From: Congeria kusceri
Taxonomy: Eukaryota > Mollusca > Bivalvia > Myida > Dreissenidae
Direction of reading: 5' to 3'
NCBI GenBank assembly: GCA_027627225.1
Contig: CM051029.1
Location: 72,712,578-72,776,577 of the forward strand
Length of the DNA: 64,000 bases
Position 1 is the first letter of the stretch; the number at the start of each line of letters is the position of its first letter. Position numbers and translations under genes: made by a program. Shown here piece by piece: positions 27,201 through 41,600 of this stretch. The notes under the pieces are model-generated. The model was not told where the DNA came from. It worked only from the letters and a program-made list of their open reading frames with translations, and ran no database searches.

Positions 27201-30200
27201 TTGTTCCAAATAGTTCCACATAAATTCGTACTTATAACATGCAAAGAACAAATCTACCAATGACAATCACATTGAAAGACATAATATATATGATATTGTA
27301 TTCATTATGCGAGCCTTACGAGGTTGGATATTATAATTAGCTGATGAGGACAAACATGTACCGAGTTAACAACCGCAAAGAGACACCTTCATTAACAGTG
27401 GAAGGAACACATGCTTTGTCTACTAACGAGATAGGTGGACAAACAAATCGTTCATTCTAGATATGAATCGGAGAAGCGGCAAAACAAATCACATAGGGAA
27501 TCTCAGCAAATATGGGATACATGTATCTTGCTTAGTTACCTTTATGACAACCGGCCGAGAGATAGGGCCCTCCGCGTACAGATACTGTGAGCTGAAAATG
27601 CCGTACCAGTAGGCTCCTGCATAGTTGAATGGTGTCACCGAGCGGTCATAGCTCCCTGTTATAACACCGATGTTTTCTAGTGTCCATAACTCTGAAACGG
27701 TCAAACAGTTGCAATATTTCCTTTCGACTTTAACTATAATACCATTACTGAAAATGATAAACAATCATGCAGTATAAAGCATATATTCATTCATGCTTGC
27801 TCATTAGAAAGAGAGGCAATACGTGTGAAATATTTCCTTTGACCACAGGATAGATCACCTCAAATAGGGCGAGCTTTGCTGAAACAGGTATCTAATGACA
27901 TTTGTTTTTCTGTGGTCATCTATTAATCCTAGAATATTGATGTTTGTTTGTTTGTATCAAAAGTAAAACTATACATATTAAGGAGTGCGTCACAAATGTT
28001 CACGCCCGTTGAATGTTTGCTTCTGCTGCAAAAGCCATATATGCAAAACCCATATATGAGCTGTGGACAAGGACTTTAACATTTTGTTAAGTAGAGTTTT
28101 CAACACTTACACAGACGTTTAAATGAGTGAACTGAGCAAATGGTGTCATTTTACCCAACGTATGGCAACATTATATACTAAGACAAAGTTTTGGATACTT
28201 GTTTCCAGTAGAAGTTGAACTTCAATACGCTATACAACGTTTATTAATGGCGCGGGTACCGGTAAATAATGTACATTCATACATATCGATTGTAGTACAT
28301 ATTTTACCGACTAACATTATATACATTTGCTAAACTGTTTATATACCAATGTCATCAAATTTTAAATTTAATATGCTTTAATAATATTTATTTTCTGTAC
28401 TCTCAACCTTTATTTGTGCTAATCTAACCTTATATATATCGACATAATTATAAACCAATAATCAGGGACGTTCAACATGTATCTATTTGTAATGTTAGTT
28501 TATTATTTTTGAATTACCAATGGTATTTATAACATGAACAGAAACAAGTATCAATAAAAGTTAATAAATAACTAAAATATACAACCAATGTAGTTGTTGA
28601 CCATGGATCCGTAATTGAAATAGAACACGATGTTGTATGTACCCGTCGGCAAGGTGGTAACCACAACTCTTGTGTTTGCTGTAAAAAGACATTTCAATAC
28701 TGATTTTTTCAGATTAATATTTATATTGTATCATAACTTACATTGCTTTAAATTGCTTTGCTTGTTTATATTTTTTTTTTTTTATGTATGGTGCAATTTT
28801 GCTTATTCATGCAAACATAAGAAAGGTAATACATAACTTTAGTTATGCGTGTATTGAAACCATACGAACTTTGATGAACTAGCTTGTCATAAACTCCGAT
28901 CGTGACTTGACAGGTCGAATTGTCCCCTCCACACACCCCACATCCGTCATTCGAGGTCGAACCAGACACATCGTCACACCCGAACATCTACCAGGGACAA
29001 ACGTGTCACATATAAATCAAATGTAAATTACTTTGACTACAGTAGGCTGTCCGGCTAGCGCAGTGGTTGGTACACTCGCTTCTCACATAGACTGCCCAGG
29101 TTTGCACCGAGTGAGGAGTGAGTTTGGTTGGTGGTCACCACACCGGACAGGTGGGTTTTCCTCCGGGCACACCGGCTTCCCCCCACAGCACAATACCACA
29201 CCAAAAATAAAAATATTTCAGTAAAATATGAATAGCTGGAAAGTGCAGCTATGATTCAAAATAGTCCCAACTTTCGATGAGTCTAAAAGTAAATTAGACA
29301 GGGAAGCTGGGACACACCCCTGGTAACATAATGCAGCTTCGGCGCGGAAGGACATCACACACTTGGAAAATACTACTTTTGGCATAAGTCAGACACATGT
29401 GGCTTTCTTCATGTAACTTAAAAACCCCAAAGCTTTGCATTGACCGTTTTAAAGCGGTGACACCAGATATTTCATATTTGTGTTTTGTGTTTGCTACGTG
29501 TTTTTGTATTGAGCTGCGTTGTTTTTGCAATTGGTCACTTACCTTTAATAAAGGAAGTTGAACAGTTAATAAGAGTTCACTCCTGCTGATGCAGCTGGAT
29601 TTTTACTTTGTTGATATTTCTAAGCGTAAGCTTATGAGATGAATCTTGAAAACAACATCTCTGAGAACATCTGCGTGTAAAACAATAGATGTCTCGAAGT
29701 GCAGCAGCAGGAAAAGGAACTCTTATCAAATTTGTAACTAAAGGTCATGCATTCAAACATGTGACCGATTGCCTACGTAGCACAGTATAAAACACGAAAT
29801 AGAAACACACCGCAAAACAAATGGTTGAACAATTCAAAGAAACGAACAAAACACCGGGTTGAGACCAAAATTAATAAGACAAATCGCATCTGTTAGTGCT
29901 AGGTTACTATTACACTATTTCAAAGCATTGTGACATTTACAATTAACACTTACATGACAGTAGCCCTGGACGCAGCGACCGTACCTTCCAGACATACGGG
30001 CGAGGTTGTTGGTTTCTATAAACGAGTCGAGTCCAGGGGGATCGCATGGCGTCCCATCCGGCATCAGGCCAAACCTCTGCCAATAGTTCACCGAGTATCC
30101 AGGAACAGTGTAACACTTCACCTCGCACTGACCGTACTCTGTTCAACGGTAGAATGCAAACATATGCCTCAAAGAGTGCGTCTTGGTGATGCTAGCAAAA

Positions 30201-33200
30201 TAGTGTCTGTATTGATAGTGTCTTTGTTTTGCTTTTGATCAGTGAAAAGATTATTAGCATCATTGAAAAAATGTGGGGTCTCAAAAAAAAAAGAAGTTTC
30301 GGGATTGATTTTTTTTTAAAGACATAATTCTGGCAAAAAAATGAAAATTATCTAAAATCTGACGATTTCAATTTCACGCAAAACAACTGTCTTTAAAAAT
30401 TTTAGGGTCAGGGGTTTTTCGCAATTTAGTGTCGGGTTGCCCTAAACACAATAATATTTTTGTTAGGTGTCCTAAGGTGAATCAATTTAATGGTTAATAT
30501 TACGTTGCATTTTATGAAGTGTCATTTTTACAAAGTTCTTTTAAAGTTAGGTAACACCTTGTACTGTACAATCATTGGCAAGTATTGATCCATTTCTGTC
30601 CCTTGAACACAGTAAATTTCAACACACGGTTTATATCACGAATATACACAGACATTCTTTCTTGTAGAATGACTTGCAAAAATCAACATTTTAGTTCACC
30701 TTAGAAACAGAATGTATATGGTTAGGTCACAAATGTTATACCTTTGTGATATGAATTTCTAAAATTTCAAACATACCATAACCATTTAATTTTGTCCCGA
30801 TGTCGAGAAATTTGGTGGAATTTAAACCATATTTTTCATAAACGTTGATGGTTTTCAATTTGAGGCATGTCTCTGATGCGCGCGCATTCTTCAGGTCATT
30901 CTCAGTTGCCGGGTCGTTGTCACAAGGCTACAATATATTACATGAAACACCTTGATATTTAACAAAAAAGGGCGCCGGGTGATGCAAAACCGCACAAAAG
31001 ATTAATATCCTCTTTATTAAATATTAAAAAAGCTTAACTATATCAAGGCTGCTCAAGGGTATTTTGATATTTTTTAAAGTAAAATGATCCATTGACAGTA
31101 TATTGCTGTCCACGACTGTGCACGACAGAATACATGTAATACGTAATACGTCTTAATACAATTGTTTTGATTTTTTTACAAAATATTCTTCTAATTTATT
31201 TTACAGCTAACATAATGTACATGTAGGTGAAGAAAGTTTTTAACATGTATTCATAATAGTACGAATTCTAGACGAAAACAATGGTGTTTACTCACCTGGG
31301 TGTTACATGAAACTGGGTCATATTCCTCGCCCTCGCACCACTTACTGTTCTGCGGTCTGCAATATGAATATTTGAGATAAGAACGCAGTGCAATTAATCA
31401 GTTAAAGTAGTCCAATAAAGAATTAACACGTAGACTCCAGAACAGGATAATTCGTGCCCAGCAATAGGATACACGCTAGTTGCAATCTTATCTTTTAAAA
31501 TGCAGCAAGCGGAATCAATTAGTAATTTGCATAAGGTCATGTTCTGTCATAAAAAAGGCTTCACATTATTTATACTTTTTTCTTCGTCCTTCCTCGAACG
31601 GTTTGTAGTTAAGACGCGCAGAAATTAGCACAGTTACTATAATGATCTGTACTGTAACTTTCGAGACATAGAATACTATACTAGATTTGCAAACCGTCGT
31701 TGTTAGCCGAAAGCAATTGCAAAACGACACTTTAATAGGGCAAGCTAATTAAACTGAGCTAAATGTGTTCTCAGTGCTTTTATTACATACTTCGGATTGC
31801 TGCACGTCCTCGTCTTATAACTAATCCCAGTCCCGCACGAACGACTGCATTCCGTAGCTGAACCCCATGCGGACCATCCGCCCTTAACCACTTGGAATGA
31901 GGCCAGATCAAGGCCGGTTTGGTTCCAGCGTATGCAATGATAACCACCGCCAACAATCTGGGTAGAGCAGACCTATTGAACCACTCAGACGTTTAGAAAT
32001 ACCGGTTTTGCATTCGAACTCGAAACATCAAGAGAGACAAACGCCGCAAATTTATGATGCCATTGTTTTGTCTCTCTTTACACAATATACATTTGCACAC
32101 AACCGCATGATTGAAAATGCCAGAAATATCAATAATAAATATCAAATAAATTGTCTTTTTATTGGTGAAATTCCAAGTGTATCAAATACATATATAATAA
32201 CATCTGGAATGCTAAAGGTTCTATTTCAAGATAAAAATTATGTTTGTTTCCTCTTTTCACCTTTCTTACCCTTTCCTTTACCTGCCTTCGTGAACCTCTG
32301 CTATCAAGTAGCGCCATTTTTACACCATTTGTTGCTTATATTATATTGTAATATCGTATAGCGGTTCATATATAAACATTTGTTTGGCCTCAGCTAGCCT
32401 GTAAAATATATTTAAGGCTTTAATTTTCACATATCGTCTCTTGAAAGCCATACGGGACTATCAGACTTATTTGCACTTATGCTGATGACACCTTCTGGAT
32501 TTCAATGGACGATATGTGGAAATGACAAAATCTCAGAGACTCTTACCATCTCCTCGCCGCAATAGCTACCGTCGGTGGGGGTAAGGTAGTTGAACATGAT
32601 ACCGTACTCCGTGGAAGCGGTATTCATATTGACACACGAGTAGAGGCCACAGTCTCCCTTTAATTTGATGATTTTAAAACAATGCAATCATTTACACACA
32701 AATAGATTGTACACGCATGACAAGTAATGATGCAGGAGTAGAGGACGAGGTCGCCTTTTAAGTTAAGGACTTGATATACAATATACAATCACGGGCAATT
32801 TGAATGTTAAATGTCTGGAGACGTATTCCAGAAGGTTCAACAGCTTAAGTAAAATCTTATTATTAATTTTGAAATCGTCATATTTCTTAAGCTTTGTTTT
32901 CCTTGTGTAGATGATATTCTACTTATGGTCACTTGTTATTTATTTATTATTTATTTAACTTTAATAAACTCATGAATTTATAAATACTCAGCTTACACAA
33001 TATTGCCTTACAAAATTTGAAACTAAAGTGAAAATAGTGTTAGGTAGACTCAAGATGTGTTGGAATATTGTCCCGTGCAATTATTTGACAATGTAGAGCG
33101 ACAGCAGTCCGACAGCGGACGCAAAGATGTCATTCAGTGAAAATGTTCACACGTATTAGATAGTAAGCTCGTTTAAAAAAATGTTGATTTGTTCATTCTA

Positions 33201-35591
33201 TACCATGACATGAAAGTGATATGGTTACAATAGGTTCAGAAAAAAAACAAGTAATTGATTGTATTATTGTTCGATAGTCATTCTAACATGATACTCGCTA
33301 ATTTTTCTATCGACAAAGAACAACATTATCGTTGTTAACTACCCATAAAAAACGCAAAACGGAGCATAAAACAAAGTAGTTCCAATTACAATTGCCAAAA
33401 CATGTGTTAGAATCGAAATAATTTTCTCATTATCGTTGTTTATTGGCCAAACAACATTTGTGGTCGTCCTTATGCGTGGCTAACGCCCTCGTGGTTTAAT
33501 TCCTACGAATCAGAATTCCAAATCGGTGTTCATGGGCCGATAACAACGATAAATCGACAAATACTGTTTAATTTTGCCATGAACTATGATTGTATCTATG
33601 ACAATTGTAACTGTTTTAATAGTTTAAACTTGTTGATCAATTACCGTTTGCTAAAAAAGAATGCCATGTCCATGAATCAACTAATTTCATTGACATACTG
33701 CAAAACCATTTTTAATCGTGGGGCCCTAATTTTCGTGGATTTTGAGGAGGGAAAGAACCACGCATTTAAGTTTCCAATGAATAATTATTCGGCTAGCTGT
33801 TTTTGTCGGTCGAATTTGCGCTGCAAGATGTAGTTTTCTAGTACGTATACCTACATGAAGATAATGTAAATATAATAATTATAGTAGTTAAATGAAGTAT
33901 AAGAGTTTGTTTATGATAAATACATTACCAGAAAAATGATGTGCATTTATATCATAAATAAATCAGTTTAATATCCAGTTTATTTTCTGTGTGACAAGTA
34001 GCCCCTATCTAAAATGCACACACTCCAAACGAGGCTCCTGTGTGATATATAAGCTGTATATGCATTACTATCTTCTTTCAGATAGACTTTTAAAGATCTA
34101 TGTGCATAGTAAACACTAACCATGCAAAAAGCGTGGATCACGTTTGACGACTTCGATTTTTGGCAGACGACGGGCCCATTGTTAAATTCACACAATTGGG
34201 CCCTACCTTCCACAGTGACGTGCCGTGTTTATTTCATAACAAGGGTATATTGCTTAATTGACAGGTCGATAATGGGGCCCACTTATCGCTCCGTTTATGA
34301 CCGTCAGGTGTTACAAACAGAAATACAATTGACCCACGTAATTTCATGCCGACGAATATAAATCACAATCACATATTTTTAACTAAACTAAAAATAATTT
34401 CATTACCATGTATTCTTCACTAGATTAAAAAAATACAATTTTGGAATAAACAATTATTGAAGACAGTTGTATGGCTCAGACTCCATTACCAATGAGTTTA
34501 ACGGAAATTTCCTCTTCTTGTATCCGGCGCCATTCTTGAACGCACATATCTCGTCGTCACTGTACAGCATGCCTGCACGACATTCATAAAGAAACACACC
34601 ATCAACTATGTGTGTACCATATTTATTTTACGCTTAATACAAACAACAACGTGTCATTATTAAAATTGCATACTTGTTATTTAAAACAGCATCATATAGA
34701 ACAATTAAGTAATTTATCATACATCTAACTCAAACAAGAAACGTGGAAATTCCACGAAAACCAATTTTTTTCGAACAAAACGCATTAAAGATACTGAACT
34801 CCTGATGGGCATATGATGACCTTGATGCCACACACCCCATGCGCAATCACAAGCGAGGTCTTCATATAAGGTAATAATGTATTAAGTTTCATTAAAATAT
34901 TTCAATGTGTTCTTAAGTCATTGAGCGGAAACCGTGTTTCTATTTTAGTAACAGTGACATTGACATTGAACCCACCCATCCCATATGCATTTCCAAGCGA
35001 GGTCTCGCGATACGGTATCTATGGATGAGGTTTCATTACAATAGTTCAATCCGTTCTCGAGTTAGAGAGCGGAAACGAAAAGTGCTACGCACACAGACCC
35101 GCCCAGACGCGACGTATGGTGTTCAGCACCTAAACGTAAAGTAACGTTAACGCAACGCTGTTTTATTGATCAGTAAAACGCAACCGTTAAACAAGATTAC
35201 GAACAGGACGTTGATTTTATTACTTTCCAATATATATTTAAATATCTTCTCAAGCACTGACATCCTTTTCATAAACGTTGAAAGTTTAAATGATGTTTAT
35301 TGTTCGTTTTTGAGCACACATTGCTCTCTATCTTAGTATTTCAAGACGCTTTTTCTTTGAAAGTCGCTGTATGTTTCTGCCGAAAGTTTCATTTAAGCAT
35401 TATTTTTGTGTTTATACGTTATACACTAGTAGCTGTTAGGCCTGTTTAAGAATGAACGCGGCTTATTCGAACTCTAATAGTAACATCTGGAATAATACGG
35501 ATGCATCATTACTTTGTTTAAATATGGAAGTTATATTATGTTTGTATTTTATTCCTGTAAATTACTGTCAAGTTAAAATCCGTTTATGTAA

Positions 35592-35649
<58 letters not shown>

Positions 35650-38600
35650 GCTGCTGCTACTGTTATTGTTGTCAATTTTTTCATTTAATAAAAGCGTACG
35701 TTAAATACGTGACGTTAAATGCGTACAAAACGCACTTTGCACACATGTGTATCCATTTTAAAAACATTATAATTAGGTAAAGTTGGAACCAAAATCAATG
35801 TATTTAATATCATGTTATAGGTAAACACAAGTACATTTTTGTCGTAATTAAAACTTTTAACATATTAAAGAAACCTTCACACAATCCAAAAACTACGCTC
35901 ACCGGGACTGCAAACACGCAAGCCTATTTTAATACTTTTTACAATTACTAAGAAAACAATATATTACTTTGTGTCGCATATCACCATCTTTCTAAAGATA
36001 TCACGTGTAAGGTAGTATAACAGTATACTCTTACTCATACTCATACCCATTACACACTACAGAAAATCACGTCGGTGCTGAACACCGTACGTCGCGTCCC
36101 AACGTCATACGCCAATCTAATAACCAAATGTTCTCTTCGAAAAAATTGGTTAATAAACATCTTCAACAGTTTCTATATAGTACATATTTATCCATAAACA
36201 CAAACTCTCCAAATGTGAGTATGACTTATAAAACAATCCTACAGTTTTATTTTTGACGTTGGTGTATGCATATGACGTTACGGCGTAGACCAGGGCAAAT
36301 GTTTGGACCTCCACTCGTGATGTACATTTCAGAACAATATATACTATACAAACGATATTTTATGTTGGTGACGGACTTAAATTAACCAATGCACCTGCAA
36401 TTTTCATGTGCTGCGTGTTTTAACCGTACGAATTATATATTAACCATAGCATAATAATGTATAGTATTTTAGTATAATAAATCACCTGGCCAAACCCCAT
36501 TAAGCTCCATGACGACTGTCGACGACACATCCAGTGTGGTCAAACAGCCAGTCTGAGCAGTATTCCTGCAACATCATTGTCATGTTTTATTAGCATTCCA
36601 GACACGTCGATGGACACCATTTTTATTGCAATATTCAGAACCGTCATCACTACCTAAACATGAACGTTCAGGTCAACAGGTAAGCAACTTTCACGTGGAT
36701 CCTCGCGAGTTAAAGGGCATATTTTTATTGATTTTAATGTGTTTCATACATTTGAATAATATATTCTATGATACAGTACATAACCTACCCTAGAAGCGAA
36801 GTCATGCTGTTGACGCTGCACTGGCTCCAACCGGAAGTCTTGCTACCCATGATGCCGTCGTTGGGGGAGGGACAATCCATGTCACCATCGTGACTCATAC
36901 CCATGCTAAAGAAGAAAGAACAGCGGTTAATTAGTTTAAATGTGGCTATTATTTGTTTTCATTCATCATTAACAAAATTATGTTTTCAAAATTTACTGGA
37001 AATATTGTTTAACAAACGCGTTTATAAATTCATATTTGGAAATAAAGTCGTTTTTAACAAGATATTATTTGCCTGTAACGTGAGTGCCCTGCCACAATGT
37101 TATTGCAAATATGAACCAAAGCGTTCAGACGCTGAAAAACTGCCTTTTGCCACACAAAAAAGATCACAAGCGTTATGCTCACTAAATAAAGCTATTATTA
37201 AACATAGACTATTAGCACAATTTCAATCAGTGTTATTTGTACTTCTTTTATTGGGCCTTTAAAAAGGATGCATTACCAGTCATAGTCAACTGTGGTTTTC
37301 CCATTTGGATTGGAAAAAACATTCCTTACATTGCAATAACAGATATCTACCATTTAATATGTTGCAGGTTCCAGCCTGTCGTTATAACAAACTCCGCACA
37401 GTGATCTTCCATGATATGCCACATATTAAAGCAGCGAAGCAGGACCACTGTGTCTTTGCCGTGTCAGAAGCGATACCTGCTTTCGATTTTCGGTTCTTTA
37501 TAGTCTGGCTATCGCCGATGTCTTATAAGCGAAGTTACTGATACATTGGTAGCAGTCGATAACACATCGTAAAATTATGATTAAGTGCATTTTGTTTCTT
37601 ACCAGTGACCAATTTCATGGGCGGTAATGACATACTCCGTCATACCGGTTGCAGTGGAAACTGCGCATTTATACCCATCGCTGCATATTTTGCCTGTGTA
37701 TGCCTTTCCCGCCACATTCGTGCCTGACGTGCTGCAAAGTGTATATATAATTATAAACGGGAAATAGCTCATAACACAGTGCCAATTGTAGCAAATGTCG
37801 CAGTGAAGATTATAATGAAAATACCGATTTTAAAAATGTACCCCTTGGTAGACAAGTGAGTAAACGATAACTAACATCACTTGATGTATGCATATCATAA
37901 ACACTGTACTCGATTACAGTAGATCTAAGTATTGTAATAGTGCACAACGTCTTGCGGAATACTCTTAAATGATTTTCAGACACATGGACAGTAGATATGG
38001 CTATCCTTAGGTGTAATCAGACCTACATACCACGTCAATTCGTCGGCTAGTCAATTTTCGTATATGTGAGTAATGTATCAGACTAGAAAGCAACCCATGT
38101 ATATTGTTATATTGCGTGTATAATGTACGAAAATACTGTCCAACAGAGCCTATACGATGCTACTTACCCTGTGTATAAGTGGATATGATCGTACTCCTTA
38201 TAGAGACCGTTCGAATTCGTGCCACTGCATACACTGGCCAGTGTGAAATCTAGAATTGTGCTGGGTGAGTACCAATTCTGAATATAGACATATGAATTAT
38301 TTTGTGGATGCCATGCAGGATATTGAGCATTATATAAGTTATATTGCCAAATGTAATTGTATATTATCACTATAAATGTTGATTGATGTTATATCACAAC
38401 CAATGTATTCACATTCTTTATATTCTATTGATAAATCAAACCACAGCATGTTGACATATCATCAGCAAAATTCACATTTGAACATTAGTGGTTTGGCTTA
38501 GATCAGACTATTGACGAAAGTTGAGCAATTTTGAAAATTTGACATTCCAGCGTTGTAAGTGGTACAGACTTCCTATGAAATGAACGACCAATAGTTTAGC

Positions 38601-41600
38601 GACCGATTCACTTTGGACCAAAAATGGCAAAACTAAAACTGAAAGCACACACCTCATGCAAAACAGACAAATGAATAATATAATCTAAGGTCACAACCGA
38701 AATGGTTAAACCATAAACACACAACTGACGATACGCTATAGAATGTATAACCACGCCTACTTAAGTCAAACTCTGACAAGACGATACGCTATATAATGTA
38801 TAACCACGCCTTCTTAAGTCAAACTACGACAAATACCTTTGAAAGTGTACGTATGCTTTTACGAGACATCACCGTCAAACAATAAAGTCCAAGCTTTGTG
38901 AATGGCTTATCAATTTGTCAATCAGATCTGGGCGAGATATCCGTTGAATGCCAGTATAAATTACAAACTTAACACGTACCGGATTGGTTCTCCAGAACAC
39001 CATCTCCTTGACCTCCAAGAGCACGTGATACCCGAGCTGGTCCTCCTTCCCCCACTCGGCCTGAACCTACCAAACACAGGTAGAAATATCAACACTGGTT
39101 ATAATCTAGTGCAGTATTTTCTAGAGCTGTTAGAGCTGAGCTCGTATTAACGAAGCATTCTTGGACTTATAACGTTAGAAGAAATATTATCCTTGAACCT
39201 GATCCGTTCTAATAAAGCTGTTAATTTGAATATGTCTCAGTATTCACCAGCGCTAATATTCGAATTCTTTGTTTAATGATAGTCATTAATGACTTAACAA
39301 CTGTGGTGTCCTGCATATTTGTGCACGCATTTGTTTTTTAGTATAAGGCCTATTTTTATTCTCAAGTCTAAGAATAAATAATGGTCCGGAACTTTTCCAG
39401 GAAGTAGATTAAATGCACCTAACTGTAGTTTTTTGGCCAAGCCAGCAAGTTAGGGCAGATACCGGTTTACATTATATAATCAGTTTGGTTTTTCATGAAC
39501 GTTTCTTAATGACAAGTCTGCATATTATTGCGTTTGATAAAAAAGTATCGTACATGTTTGTATACTTGACAATACCGTATTTAAGTCTTAACAAAAAGTA
39601 AGCATTCATGCCGTCATCAACGCAAAAAATGCCCGACACAATTGCACTCGCTTTCATTGCGTTGACAAAATGCTGAAAATGTGTGAAAATACGCACCATC
39701 GGTTTCAATTACGTTTTAGAACAAAAAAAAATGAGCATTTTAATTATTATTAATGTTACGTTAATGATTGTTTTACGTCAAATCTTCACTGAACTGTCTA
39801 AAGGGACTTATTCACATATGTTTTAAATGTCCAAACTGCAAAATATTTTATAAAGAAACACATACAATTAAAATATTGGCTCCGCCGAGGTTTGAACCTA
39901 CGACCTCAAAATTCTAAATTCGTGTAGGTCAATGCTATCAGCATGACTGTGTTTTTATTTCTATGTAAGTGATACACGTATTTTCAAAATAACGACGAAA
40001 AGTGTTTCACACGCTTTATTAATTTTATTCATTTCACCCAATGATTATTTATAAACGACAGTACATTTCCAATATGTATCTGGGTCAGGAGTGTGATTCC
40101 GTGTCTTTATGCATATTGTATCGTTTGGATTTTTGTGAAAAATGTTTCAAAACTTGTCGTTGTGCCAATTTGTGAATAAGTCTTATTACAAATCGACTTT
40201 GGTCTGCCAACTCAAACGATATCAGAGGAGCCATTAATGGAATTAAAGTGAAGAGAAGTAAGAGTTAACAAAAAAAAAGAAACCTTGAGAAACATGTTTA
40301 AATTATGATTTGTTTTCTTCTTTTAGTGTGTCCTATAAAAGTACCCTGCTGAATTCTCAAAACGGTTATTTTTTCCCAGTTAAAATTAAACAAACCTCAA
40401 ATGTATAAATTCCACGTACCCCTGACCATTTTAGTTTCATTAGTTCCATTAGTTGTTCATCGGTGGTGTACCCAGCCTGGGCCATCTTGGCAATATAGGC
40501 CTTGTCCAGAATCACGACAGTCTCGATGGTAATGGTTGGACGTGATTGCCGTCGCCCTCGAGTGTGGGTATGGTCTACACAACATTAAAACGTAGGCTAG
40601 TTTAAACCTACAAGTTGTATTTATTTTAGCTCGATTTTGTTGAAAGCCATGGGTTTTCTGAAACATGTTCGAGTCCGTTTCTTCCCGACCGTAAGGCGGA
40701 CACCATAACTATTAGACTATTTCGACCTTACATGTAAGTCATATGTTGATAGTTGCTCGATTATTACTAGAATACTATTGCAAGAGCATGTCGAAATAAA
40801 TTCTTCTTTGTTTAAACTGTTAGACACAAAACAACATGTGACAGGCAAATGTATTTATTAATACACGAAAAAATTAATTAAAACACAGATGCTCAGCAGT
40901 TTTATTTTCTGATTGTTTTGTATTTATTTTATTCTTGTTAGCGTATAATCTATATCTGATTATATTCATACGTATTACCTGAGTCTGTCTCAACGTTTGA
41001 GATGAGTTTCAATCTCATTCTCAACGTGTTGATCACAAACGTTGTTTTAGGTTTGGGTACAACTCATCTTTGTGTTTAAGCAAGAATAGTTGAGCTGTCT
41101 CAACATTTTGAGAAAAGCTCACACATGGCAGAAATCAATCTCTTTTTAGAATGTCCTTGATATCATTAACACATAGTAAATATTTGAGTCCGGACAGGAA
41201 TTAGAGTCTGACTCAACTGAGATAATTTAAGTTCGCTAGTGAGTTCCCCGATTAACTCAATTTTCTGCTGAGTGAAAATTCTAATCTCATTTTCTGAGTT
41301 GAGCTTAAAACTTAACAATGTTCGTGATACTGGGCCATGCTAAACTTATCCATGAATTGAAATTCGATTTACCGTGGTATACGGCTGCGTGCCGTGTTGT
41401 TTGTAATCGTTCTTCCATAGATACTACGACGTCCATGTGCTTTGTATATGTGTGACTTGAGGACCTAATGGTGCCATTGATTATCGTGTAAGAGGTGCTG
41501 CCATATTCGAACCATCCAATCTGAAGACAGTAAATGCTCATTTTATTATATAAATGTAAACCTTTACCGATTTATATCGAGCACATATTACGTACATTGA

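Larger units (their letters stand above)
34573..36485 (-). other. Large intron, mostly repeats
   Basis: Holds a two-copy tandem (34780-35095), a TIR-bounded element (35106-36099) and an ATT microsatellite. See separate entries. Confidence 0.7.

Noticed and set aside
29294..29530. Zinc-finger/transposase gene fragment
   Set aside because: One KH...TKHK string is suggestive, but paired cysteines and a longer open frame are missing.
36903..37541. Plus-strand frames of 119 and 78 codons
   Set aside because: They lie in an intron of the well-supported minus-strand gene, with no motif, and AT-rich composition makes such lengths likely by chance.
39883..39950. Functional tRNA gene
   Set aside because: A and B boxes are recognisable but the acceptor stem cannot pair; best seen as a pseudogene or SINE head.
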